Shown piece by piece: positions 1 to 4,825 of a stretch of DNA of 6,476 nucleotides. The notes under the pieces were generated by a model. The model was not told where the DNA came from. It ran no database searches and was given only the letters and a program-made list of their open reading frames with translations. Position 1 is the first letter of the stretch; the number at the start of each line of letters is the position of its first letter. The position numbers and the translations under genes are program-made. Source of the stretch: Rickettsiella sp. (lineage in GTDB: Bacteria; Pseudomonadota; Gammaproteobacteria; Diplorickettsiales; Diplorickettsiaceae); assembly GCA_031119195.1 (NCBI GenBank), contig JAVHYG010000095.1, forward strand, positions 1-6,476, read 5' to 3'.

Positions 1-390
1 CGCATATTCTAATATCCAACTTAATAAACTTGTAACTGTCGTTTTACCATGAGTGCCGGCGATAGCTAAAACGTGATAGTTGTTGAGCACATTTTCTACT
101 AACCACTGTGGACCTGAAATATACGGAATTTTTTCATTTAAAACATACTCTACACAGGGATTTCCCCGTCTCATGGTATTTCCCATGATAATTAAGCTGG
201 GAAGGGGTGAAAATTGACTTAGATTATCATAACCTTCAAAAATAGAAATACCTTGTTCTAATAAATGCGTACTCATAGGTGGATAGACGTTAGTATCTGA
301 ACCAGTAACTTTAAAGCCCATTTCTTTTGCCAATAAAGCAATTCCTGCCATGAACGTTCCGCATATGCCTAAAATATGAAGTCTTACCAT
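1..390 (-). CDS. mpl: UDP-N-acetylmuramate:L-alanyl-gamma-D-glutamyl-meso-diaminopimelate ligase (Mpl), N-terminal 130 residues
   Basis: This Mur-ligase-family enzyme attaches the recycled tripeptide L-Ala-D-Glu-mDAP to UDP-MurNAc in the cytoplasm, using ATP, and so returns peptidoglycan turnover products to synthesis. The reverse strand reads from ATG at 390 without a stop to base 1, giving 130 residues of an enzyme that normally has about 450. The start MVRLHILGICGTFMAG is the Rossmann nucleotide-sugar-binding motif, and the ICGTFM form is typical of Mpl rather than MurC (GIGGxGM). GNTMRRGNPCVE (about 70-81) is another Mpl hallmark. The ATP P-loop AGTHGKTT lies at 111-118. The central and C-terminal ligase domains are outside the window. 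The gene diverges from pfp across a 477-bp spacer. The Shine-Dalgarno is poor (TAGG about 8 bases upstream). The Mpl assignment over MurC is strong. Confidence 0.93.
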   Translation of the reverse strand, partial: MVRLHILGICGTFMAGIALLAKEMGFKVTGSDTNVYPPMSTHLLEQGISIFEGYDNLSQFSPLPSLIIMGNTMRRGNPCVEYVLNEKIPYISGPQWLVENVLNNYHVLAIAGTHGKTTVTSLLSWILEYA

Positions 391-414
391 ACTTGCCTAG
401 AAAAAGTTTAAAGT

Positions 415-441
415 TTCAAGTATATACCGCGCGTACTTGAA
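415..441. repeat. 8-bp inverted repeat in the mpl promoter region
   Basis: TTCAAGTA (415-422) and TACTTGAA (434-441) are perfect inverted arms around an 11-base GC-rich centre (TATACCGCGCG). The structure overlaps the putative -10 of mpl and part of motif copy A, so it could be an operator, a hairpin in the early transcript, or simply the palindromic half of a dispersed intergenic repeat. The symmetry is certain; its role is not known. Confidence 0.5.
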
Positions 442-449
442 GATGCGAA
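421..449 (-). promoter_or_regulatory. Candidate mpl promoter, copy A of a 29-bp motif shared with pfp
   Basis: Read on the minus strand, TTCGCA (449-444) is a 4/6 match to the -35 box. After 17 bases comes TATATA (426-421), a 5/6 match to the -10 box, about 31 bases before the mpl ATG. The same 29-base stretch recurs in the opposite orientation at 676-704 with 21 identical positions: TTCGCA, then 2 variable bases, TTCAAGT, 1 variable, C, 4 variable, then GGTATAT. Conservation extends into the spacer, which a generic promoter would not need. It is therefore either a co-regulatory site or two copies of a dispersed intergenic repeat. Confidence 0.5.
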
Positions 450-486
450 CCTTTTAAATACACTGTGAGCACTAATACTAATCACC

Positions 487-517
487 TGATGAGTATAGGC
501 AAAGCTTACGCTCGTCA
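487..517. repeat. Imperfect hairpin in the mpl/pfp spacer
   Basis: TGATGAG (487-493) can pair with CTCGTCA (511-517) in RNA, with six Watson-Crick pairs and one U-G, around a 17-base loop. Four T bases follow from 518. It is too weak and too far from either gene to call a terminator with assurance, and it may belong to a dispersed intergenic repeat. Confidence 0.3.
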
Positions 518-675
518 TTTTAGGAAAGAATCGCCCAGTCATCTATCTTGATTGATTCTAAATGATCTAAATTTCTCTAATAGCAGTGACTACAATAAAA
601 ATCATGATTTGTTATAAATAGGGACGGGTCCTTAAAAAATCTCTGTCTCGAGAAAAAAGTATTTGAAGTTGTAAA

Positions 676-704
676 TTCGCAATTTCAAGTGCATTAGGTA
701 TATT
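676..704 (+). promoter_or_regulatory. Candidate pfp promoter, copy B of the 29-bp motif
   Basis: TTCGCA (676-681, 4/6 to TTGACA), a 17-base spacer and TATATT (699-704, 5/6 to TATAAT) face pfp and predict a start near 711. AAATT-CGC-AATTT (673-685) is a perfect inverted repeat lying on the -35 box. The stretch is the opposite-strand partner of 421-449. The leader would be about 157 bases long and begin exactly at a predicted stem. Confidence 0.5.
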
Positions 705-710
705 GTAGAA

Positions 711-776
711 CTTCTTACAAAATCGAGTATTTTGTTTGAGTTCTGGGTGGTTTGTCTTAAGAAGCTGTTTTCAGCT
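711..776 (+). promoter_or_regulatory. Structured candidate 5' leader of pfp
   Basis: Three stems can be drawn. CTTCTT (711-716) pairs with AAGAAG (759-764). Nested within it, ACAAAAT (717-723) pairs perfectly with ATTTTGT (729-735) around a 5-base loop. AGCTG (763-767) pairs with CAGCT (772-776) around TTTT and competes with the outer stem for bases 763-764. The structure begins at the start site predicted from the upstream promoter. I match it to no known riboswitch class. The fold is drawn by eye, without energy calculation. Confidence 0.4.
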
Positions 777-857
777 ATGTATGATCATCAGGAAAGAGAC
801 AATCAAACAACGACTGGAATAAAAGACGGTGATTTAACGTTTATGTACCTTTAAGTT

Positions 858-863
858 GGAGAG
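858..863 (+). promoter_or_regulatory. Ribosome binding site deciding the pfp start
   Basis: GGAGAG ends 4 bases before ATG 868, and its GGAG core lies 6 bases upstream. An in-frame TTG at 856 overlaps this site and cannot be served by it, so the 868 start is preferred. Confidence 0.8.
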
Positions 864-867
864 CAAT

Positions 868-2118
868 ATGTCAAAAAAAAATGCGTTTTATGCACAGTCT
901 GGTGGGGTTACGGCCGTTATCAACGCAACGGCTTGTGGGCTCATTGAGACAGCACGTAAGCATAAAAATAAAATTAGTAAAGTTTATGCAGGTCGTAATG
1001 GAATAATAGGGGCTTTGAAAGAAGATTTAATTGACACGAGTAAGGAAACTGCAAAAGTGATTGCTGGATTACGTTACACGCCAGGAGGTGCATTTGGTTC
1101 TTGTCGTTATAAATTAAAAGACTTGGAGGAAAATCGTGCTGAATACGAGCGCTTAATAGAGGTTTTTAAGGCGCATAACATTGGTTACTTTTTTTATAAT
1201 GGTGGTGGCGATTCACAAGATACTGCTTATAAGATTTCCTTATTAAGTAAGGAAGTAAATTATCCATTGATTTGTATTGGTATTCCTAAAACCATCGATA
1301 ATGATTTAGCTTTCACAGACAATTCGCCGGGGTTTGGATCAGTAGCAAAATATATAGCTCTCTCTACACGTGAAGCAGGTTTAGATGTAGCATCTATGTG
1401 TGCTTCGTCAACCAAGGTTTTTATTATGGAAGTAATGGGACGCCATACTGGTTGGATTGCCGCAGCAAGTGGGCTAGCTTCTGAAGAAAAAGGGGCCCCG
1501 CCACATATTATTTTATTTCCTGAGATACCATTTAATGAATTTAAATTCTTAGATAAGGTTGCTAAAGTAGTTAAAAAATACGGTTATTGTGTTATCGTGC
1601 TTGCTGAAGGAGTATGTGATTCAAAGAAAGAATTTTTAGCTAATACAAAAGATATCGATGCATTTGGTCATAAACAATTAGGTGGTGCAGCACCTACAAT
1701 TGCTGAATTAATTAAATCTAAATTAGGGTTTAAATACCATTGGGCATTGCCTGATTATTTACAGCGTTCAGCTCGACATATCGCTTCTAAAGTTGATGTG
1801 GAGCAATCCTATGCTTTAGGGAAAGCGGCTGTTGAGTTTGCTATTAAAGATAAAAGTGGCATTATGCCTATTATTGTGAGAAAACCTGGCAAGCATTATC
1901 GATGGACTATTGGCGAAACCCCGTTAGCTGATGTTGCTAATCAAGAAAAAAAATTGCCCAGAAATTTTATTACTAACGACGGCTTTCATATTACGCAGCG
2001 TTGCCGAAATTATCTATTACCATTAATTCAGGGAGAAGATTATCCTAATTACTATAATGGTCTGCCTAATTATATTAAGCTTAAACAGCATAAAGTAGCT
2101 AAAAAATTAAAAAAATAA
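868..2118 (+). CDS. pfp: Pyrophosphate-dependent 6-phosphofructokinase
   Basis: It converts fructose 6-phosphate and PPi reversibly to fructose 1,6-bisphosphate and phosphate in cytoplasmic glycolysis/gluconeogenesis. It has 416 residues, a typical length for this PPi-PFK clade. AQSGGVTAVINA (9-20) is the N-terminal phosphate-binding loop. NGGGDSQDT (111-119) replaces the GGDGS of ATP enzymes, with Asp at the position where ATP enzymes have Gly, and PKTIDND (140-146) has the Lys that replaces Gly in PGTIDND. Both changes mark PPi use. MEVMGRHTGW (188-197) is the sugar-phosphate-binding segment, followed by HIILFPE, VLAEG and LQRSARHIAS (298-307). The C-terminus is Lys-rich. It stands alone: no glycolytic partner adjoins it, and a weak terminator follows. 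The first Asp of the ATP-type GGDGS loop is Gly here, where I recall relatives usually having Asn or Asp. The substrate call rests on motifs. Confidence 0.93.
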   Translation: MSKKNAFYAQSGGVTAVINATACGLIETARKHKNKISKVYAGRNGIIGALKEDLIDTSKETAKVIAGLRYTPGGAFGSCRYKLKDLEENRAEYERLIEVFKAHNIGYFFYNGGGDSQDTAYKISLLSKEVNYPLICIGIPKTIDNDLAFTDNSPGFGSVAKYIALSTREAGLDVASMCASSTKVFIMEVMGRHTGWIAAASGLASEEKGAPPHIILFPEIPFNEFKFLDKVAKVVKKYGYCVIVLAEGVCDSKKEFLANTKDIDAFGHKQLGGAAPTIAELIKSKLGFKYHWALPDYLQRSARHIASKVDVEQSYALGKAAVEFAIKDKSGIMPIIVRKPGKHYRWTIGETPLADVANQEKKLPRNFITNDGFHITQRCRNYLLPLIQGEDYPNYYNGLPNYIKLKQHKVAKKLKK

Positions 2119-2121
2119 TTT

Positions 2122-2145
2122 ATTTGAAATAGACAAATTTTTTTT
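2122..2145 (+). terminator. Weak rho-independent terminator after pfp
   Basis: ATTTG (2122-2126) and CAAAT (2134-2138) form a 5-bp stem around 7 bases, followed by an unbroken run of T through 2145. It starts 4 bases after the pfp stop. The stem is short and AT-rich, so the T run is the main support. Confidence 0.4.
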
Positions 2146-2155
2146 CACTTATCTA

Positions 2156-2179
2156 AAAAGGTAATATATATTACCTTTT
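2156..2179. promoter_or_regulatory. Perfect 24-bp palindrome, candidate operator or bidirectional terminator
   Basis: The core GGTAATATATATTACC (2160-2175) is perfectly symmetric and is flanked by AAAA and TTTT, making 24 symmetric bases. It lies 37 bases after pfp and 12 bases before the TTGACA box of the repressor gene. The even symmetry and position fit an operator bound by the downstream HTH protein. The A/T flanks would also fit a low-stability bidirectional terminator. I favour the operator slightly. Confidence 0.5.
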
Positions 2180-2191
2180 AAATTACTTTTC

Positions 2192-2224
2192 TTGACATTT
2201 ATAGGAGGTTAGACTGAGTATAAG
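2192..2224 (+). promoter_or_regulatory. Candidate promoter of the repressor gene
   Basis: TTGACA (2192-2197) is a perfect -35 box. The best -10 is TATAAG (2219-2224, 5/6), but the spacer is 21 bases, longer than the optimal 17; closer hexamers match at 3/6 or less. It may be a weak or activator-dependent promoter. A perfect AGGAGG (2203-2208) lies within the spacer with no ATG, GTG or TTG at usable distance. Confidence 0.35.
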
Positions 2225-2265
2225 TTTACTTAGTAGGTCATAAAACAATTTAATAAAGCTATGGC

Positions 2266-2934
2266 ATGAATGTAAAAGATATTAGACGTAAGAATTTAAG
2301 GAAATTGGCAAGTTTGGTAGGAGGTATTACAGATTTATCAGAACGGTTGGATCGTTCTCAAAGCCAAATAAGTCATTTGATCGGAAATAGTCCAATCAAA
2401 AATATCGGCGATAGGTTAGCAAGTCATATTGAAGATGTTTTTAATAAACCTCGTGGCTGGCTAGACCAATCCAGGGAGACGGGAGAAGAAGAAGGTTTAT
2501 ATCCCTTAACTAAAAATAGCCAATCTTCTTACCAGGTGCCTCTATTAAGTATGCAGGAAGCGAAAGAACGCTTTATACCTTTTTCAAAGGTAAGCTCTAA
2601 AATCTATTCCAATCATCTGAGTACCAATATTCCCCTAAGTTCAGATGCTTTTGCTCTTCGGGTAGAGAATGATTGTATGGAAGCGCCTCAAGGCGTGAGT
2701 TTCCCTAAAAATTCTATTATTGTGTTAGATACTAATTGTGTTCCTCATAGTGGCAATTATGTTCTTGCCAGATTAAAACAAGGTGCAGGCGCTACTTTAC
2801 TTTTTAGACAGCTAGTTGTGGATGGTAATCAAAGGTATTTAAAAGCATTAAATACACATTATCCCTTGATAGAAATGCCAACGGATGATGCAATATGTGG
2901 TATCGTACGTTTTATGTTGATGGAATTTAGTTGA
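2266..2934 (+). CDS. LexA/CI-like transcriptional repressor (HTH plus S24 domain), catalytic dyad apparently lost
   Basis: A cytoplasmic DNA-binding regulator of the phage-repressor type; targets are not visible. The 222 residues have an N-terminal helix-turn-helix (about 5-66): IRRKNLRKL, then LSERLDRSQSQISHLIG (24-40) as helix-turn-recognition helix, then NIGDRLASHIE and PRGWLD, a conserved lead-out in this group. A linker (67-88) joins an S24/LexA-like C-terminal domain (about 90-220). In the family the nucleophile lies in a (G/N)DSM motif and the general base Lys in a VKRL-like strand. Here these read NDCM (Cys137) and FRQL (Arg181), and no obvious Ala-Gly cleavage site is seen, so RecA-stimulated self-cleavage is doubtful. 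The C-terminal domain may serve only for dimerisation. ATG 2266 is the only start; an in-frame stop lies at 2254. The Shine-Dalgarno is weak (AAAG). A palindrome at 2156-2179 may be its operator. It may be a domesticated phage gene, but no other phage gene adjoins it. Confidence 0.85.
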   Translation: MNVKDIRRKNLRKLASLVGGITDLSERLDRSQSQISHLIGNSPIKNIGDRLASHIEDVFNKPRGWLDQSRETGEEEGLYPLTKNSQSSYQVPLLSMQEAKERFIPFSKVSSKIYSNHLSTNIPLSSDAFALRVENDCMEAPQGVSFPKNSIIVLDTNCVPHSGNYVLARLKQGAGATLLFRQLVVDGNQRYLKALNTHYPLIEMPTDDAICGIVRFMLMEFS

Positions 2935-2947
2935 TAACTCTGATTTT

Positions 2948-3739
2948 TTAGTCGTACTTTTTTATTGTAATAATTTTATTACTACCCTTTATAGCTAATG
3001 CGGTAGCGAAATCAGGATGGAGGGATAAAGTAAAAATAAAGCATGGATTACTTTTTTCTATTATAGCTTTTTTAATTTGTTTGTTTTGTGCCTGATGTCT
3101 AGAAAAAGGGTGGGTTTGTAAGTGACAGCCTAGGGCTTTTAGTAAAGCTTCATTACGCACCCAAGCATTAAAAAAAGCATTTAGTTTTTTTTTGCCTGTT
3201 AGCCGCTTTATCTTTTCATAATCATGTACAGAAAAAAAACGATAAGCAATTTTATCAATATATTTTTTTGTTATTTTATATTCCAAATCAATACCTATAG
3301 GTGTATCGAGCGTAAAAGCAAAGGCGGCTCTATCATGTGAATGAGATAAGTTAAATTCTATTTGTTTTAGTGAAGAATTCATCAAGTAGGGTTTGCCAGA
3401 TTCTGTATAAGAAAACTGAATTTGGCTTGGTGATTGTCCGCTATAATTAGATAATAGATGGCGTAATATACCCCGGCTTAGTACAAAGCGATGGCAATAG
3501 GGAGGAGATAATTTTTCTGCCCGCGCCATTTCCTCTATTGAAAGCCAGTTTTGAAAAAGCTTATATTGATTGATGTGGTCACCAAGTTTTGCATGCCAAA
3601 TATGAATGGCACTACCAAGAGTTGCTTGTATACAATGCCCTTTTTTATAATAGCTAAATTTGTTAAAAACAGAGATGCTGTTTAATTTGTAACCGAGAAA
3701 ATTTAATCTAAAAAAAAAACTTATGCAAGTGGTTTTCAT
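2948..3739 (-). CDS. 4'-phosphopantetheinyl transferase, Sfp type
   Basis: It moves the phosphopantetheine arm of CoA onto a conserved Ser of acyl or peptidyl carrier proteins in the cytoplasm, making apo carriers active. Of 263 residues, family similarity begins near 45 (IHIWHAKL). RFVLSRGILRHLLSNYSG (84-101) precedes GKPYL (115-119) and FNLSHSHDRAAFAF (129-142). GIDLEY (149-154) supplies Mg-binding Asp151 and Glu153, and WVRNEALLKALG (193-204) supplies Glu197 and Lys201. The usual WxxKEA has Asn196 instead of Lys. Most relatives are about 220-240 residues, so the first 40 or so are an extension without recognisable motifs, encoded across a T10 tract. ATG 3739 is the only standard start in this frame, with TAAGG about 10 bases upstream. 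It converges on the repressor gene with 13 bp between stops. No carrier-protein or synthase gene adjoins it, so the substrate is unknown; fatty-acid ACP is possible. Confidence 0.87.
   Translation of the reverse strand: MKTTCISFFFRLNFLGYKLNSISVFNKFSYYKKGHCIQATLGSAIHIWHAKLGDHINQYKLFQNWLSIEEMARAEKLSPPYCHRFVLSRGILRHLLSNYSGQSPSQIQFSYTESGKPYLMNSSLKQIEFNLSHSHDRAAFAFTLDTPIGIDLEYKITKKYIDKIAYRFFSVHDYEKIKRLTGKKKLNAFFNAWVRNEALLKALGCHLQTHPFSRHQAQNKQIKKAIIEKSNPCFIFTLSLHPDFATALAIKGSNKIITIKKYD
2967..2982. repeat. 16-bp perfect palindrome inside the PPTase 3' end
   Basis: GTAATAATTTTATTAC is perfectly symmetric and lies 33 bases after the repressor stop, within codons for the last residues of the PPTase. 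Its outer half-sites GTAATA/TATTAC also occur in the palindrome at 2156-2179 on the other side of the repressor gene. It could be a second operator half-site pair, a weak terminator stem, or chance in AT-rich sequence. Confidence 0.35.
3710..3719. repeat. A10/T10 homopolymer near the PPTase start
   Basis: Ten consecutive A bases on the plus strand read as T10 in the PPTase gene, about 20 bases after its ATG. Such tracts are prone to slippage. Removing one base would fuse a different upstream ATG (3767, minus strand) in frame with the same protein. Confidence 0.7.
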
Positions 3740-3758
3740 TAATGGAAAACCTTACTGT

Positions 3759-3787
3759 ATTATGCATAAAAACATTTATCAGGTTAA
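3759..3787 (-). promoter_or_regulatory. Candidate PPTase promoter
   Basis: On the minus strand, TTAACC (3787-3782, 4/6) and CATAAT (3764-3759, 5/6) are separated by 17 bases. The predicted start near 3752 would leave a very short leader beginning at the TAAGG ribosome site. Sequence from 3788 to 3864 shows no gene. Confidence 0.35.
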
Positions 3788-3864
3788 TAAATATGTCCAA
3801 TGCGATAACTAAATGCATTAATCGCTAAAGTGTATTCTGTATTTAAGCACTTATGCTAACACTA

Positions 3865-3880
3865 GACTTTCTGCAAAAGG
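3865..3880 (+). repeat. Left terminal inverted repeat of the IS
   Basis: GACTTTCTGCAAAAGG. Against the reverse complement of the right end (GATATTCTGCGAAGG) it matches at 12 of 16 positions with one gap, including the block TTCTGC. Confidence 0.65.
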
Positions 3881-3923
3881 AAAAAATTGTTAAGGTGTAA
3901 GGATAAAAAAAGGGATAGAAAGG

Positions 3924-4635
3924 ATGTCGTTAAATTATAAAAAACTAAGTAAAAAGCGGGTTATATTTTTGCGGTTGACGGAGTTAAAGTATCAGAATTT
4001 CGGGAGATATGTGAACGAACTAAGCCTATGTGGGAAGCACTCGAAAACAGAAAGCAACGGATGTGACGAAACCGCTGTTTGAAGACCTTAGAAGATAAGG
4101 TATTAGCTCTGTTGCTGTATTATCGGACCTACATTACCCATGAGTTTATAGTTTAATTATTTGGCTTGCATAACGCCAATGTGTGCCGCTTGTTCAAATT
4201 ACGTGAACCGCTGATGGCGAAAAAAATAACGATTAAAAAAGAGAGAACCCTGACGCAAGAGGAAGTTCTCAAGCTACTCGTGGATGTTACAGAATATCCC
4301 ATAGGCCGACCTAAGTGCCTAAAAAACGCAAAACAACCTATTCGGGCAAAAAGAAAAAACACACGCCAGGAGCAAAAAAATACGTTGATTGGGTTATCAA
4401 AAGTGAGCTCCTCACGTCATCTTACCTTTTCGACGTAAGCGAAAGCAGCCTTTAACGCCGGACCAAAAACAGCATAACCGCCAACAAGCCTCTTTTCGAA
4501 TGAAAATTGAACATAAAATTCGTGAATTAAAGGGTATTTAAAATTTTGTCCGATACTTATCGTAACTTCGGTAAAAAATTACATCTTCGCCTTAATATTC
4601 TAGCGGGTATCGTTAATTTAAAGCACGGATTTTAA
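3924..4635 (+). pseudogene. Broken DDE transposase (IS5-like, DDE_Tnp_4 type)
   Basis: The remnant is readable only by joining frames. It begins MSLNYKKLSKKRVIFLRLT (3924-3980). One base is then lost, and a second frame runs VKVSEFREICER, LEDKVLALLLYYRTYITHEF, LFGLHNANVCRLFK and ITIKKERTLTQEE up to VDVTEYPIGRP, interrupted by TGA at 4064 and TAA at 4154. From about 4318 a third frame gives KKRKTTYSGKKKKHT, which jumps to YVDWVIK. From 4413 comes HVILPFRRKRKQPLTPDQ and on to FRMKIEHKIRELKG, and from 4537 FKILSDTYRNFG to GIVNLKHGF and stop at 4635. The HTH region, the first catalytic Asp (VDVTE) and the Glu (IEHK) survive. The middle segment with the second Asp (an HDF-type motif in relatives) is deleted between SGKKKKHT and YVDW. 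Product: none. Confidence 0.85.
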
Positions 4636-4697
4636 ATTTTAATCGCTAACGTTAAAAATAGCATTCCTATTTTTTGAAACCACTTTTCTCTAATCTA

Positions 4698-4712
4698 CCT
4701 TCGCAGAATATC
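4698..4712 (-). repeat. Right terminal inverted repeat of the IS
   Basis: CCTTCGCAGAATATC, the degenerate inverse of the left end. It lies 62 bases after the transposase stop and 113 bases before the pilB start. Confidence 0.6.
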
Positions 4713-4774
4713 TAATTGGTTAATCAGCCTAACGGCAAATTTTTAGCTTCACAGGTTTAATGTGTGTATGCATT

Positions 4775-4796
4775 CAAATTAAATTTGTGTTAAAAT
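4775..4796 (+). promoter_or_regulatory. Candidate pilB promoter with overlapping palindrome
   Basis: TGTTAAAAT (4788-4796) is an extended -10 box (TGn plus TAAAAT, 5/6), predicting a start near 4803 and a short leader. The -35 region is poor (3/6 at best), as is common for extended -10 promoters. A 13-bp palindrome CAAATT-A-AATTTG (4775-4787) abuts the -10 box and is placed as an operator would be. It lies outside the IS, so pilB probably keeps its own promoter. Confidence 0.45.
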
Positions 4797-4825
4797 GCTG
4801 ACTAGCATAATGAAAAAAAGAAGAA

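Larger units (their letters stand above)
391..867. other. 477-bp mpl/pfp divergent intergenic region
   Basis: No convincing gene is present; the few open stretches are under 30 codons and lack ribosome binding sites. The region holds the two inverted motif copies (421-449 and 676-704), a wobble hairpin (TGATGAG 487-493 with CTCGTCA 511-517, followed by TTTT), a small hairpin GGAC-GG-GTCC at 622-631, and a structured segment at 711-776 just before pfp. No tRNA-like fold or known riboswitch is recognised. The 450-660 stretch has no assignable function. Confidence 0.6.
3865..4712 (+). mobile_element. Decayed IS5-like insertion sequence, about 848 bp
   Basis: The element is defined by imperfect terminal inverted repeats (3865-3880 and 4698-4712) around a ruined transposase gene. 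The ends resemble IS5-family termini with a GCAAAAGG-type inner part. TA lies immediately outside both ends (3863-3864 and 4713-4714), compatible with a short TA-containing target duplication, though two bases are weak evidence. It sits between the PPTase and pilB promoter regions and disrupts neither gene. With the transposase dead, it could move only if supplied in trans, and the end mismatches make that doubtful. Confidence 0.75.

Noticed and set aside
486..530. CTGATGAG followed later by GAAA, resembling a hammerhead ribozyme core
   Set aside because: The stem needed between the two core boxes cannot form and no matching cleavage-site helix is seen.
489..551. 20-codon open frame (MSIGKAYARHF...) in the mpl/pfp spacer
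   Set aside because: It has no ribosome binding site and no promoter, and it overlaps a hairpin; probably chance or part of an intergenic repeat.
736..822. 28-codon TTG frame in the pfp leader
   Set aside because: It has no ribosome binding site and lies across the predicted RNA stems; the inner ATG at 781 also lacks a ribosome site.
856..867. In-frame TTG start for pfp four codons upstream of ATG 868
   Set aside because: The TTG overlaps the Shine-Dalgarno sequence that correctly serves ATG 868, and the extra residues have no family support.
4153..4362. A 69-codon reverse-strand frame
   Set aside because: It is antisense to the transposase remnant, has no ribosome site and shows no protein-like motif.
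4166..4438. A 90-codon forward frame as a stand-alone gene
   Set aside because: It is the second-frame section of the transposase pseudogene; from about 4318 it reads out of the family frame and its residues there are nonsense.
3818..4649. 11-bp direct repeat TTAATCGCTAA (3818-3828 and 4639-4649) as a target duplication of the IS
   Set aside because: The second copy lies inside the element, before its right end, so the pair does not flank it; chance in AT-rich DNA is likelier.
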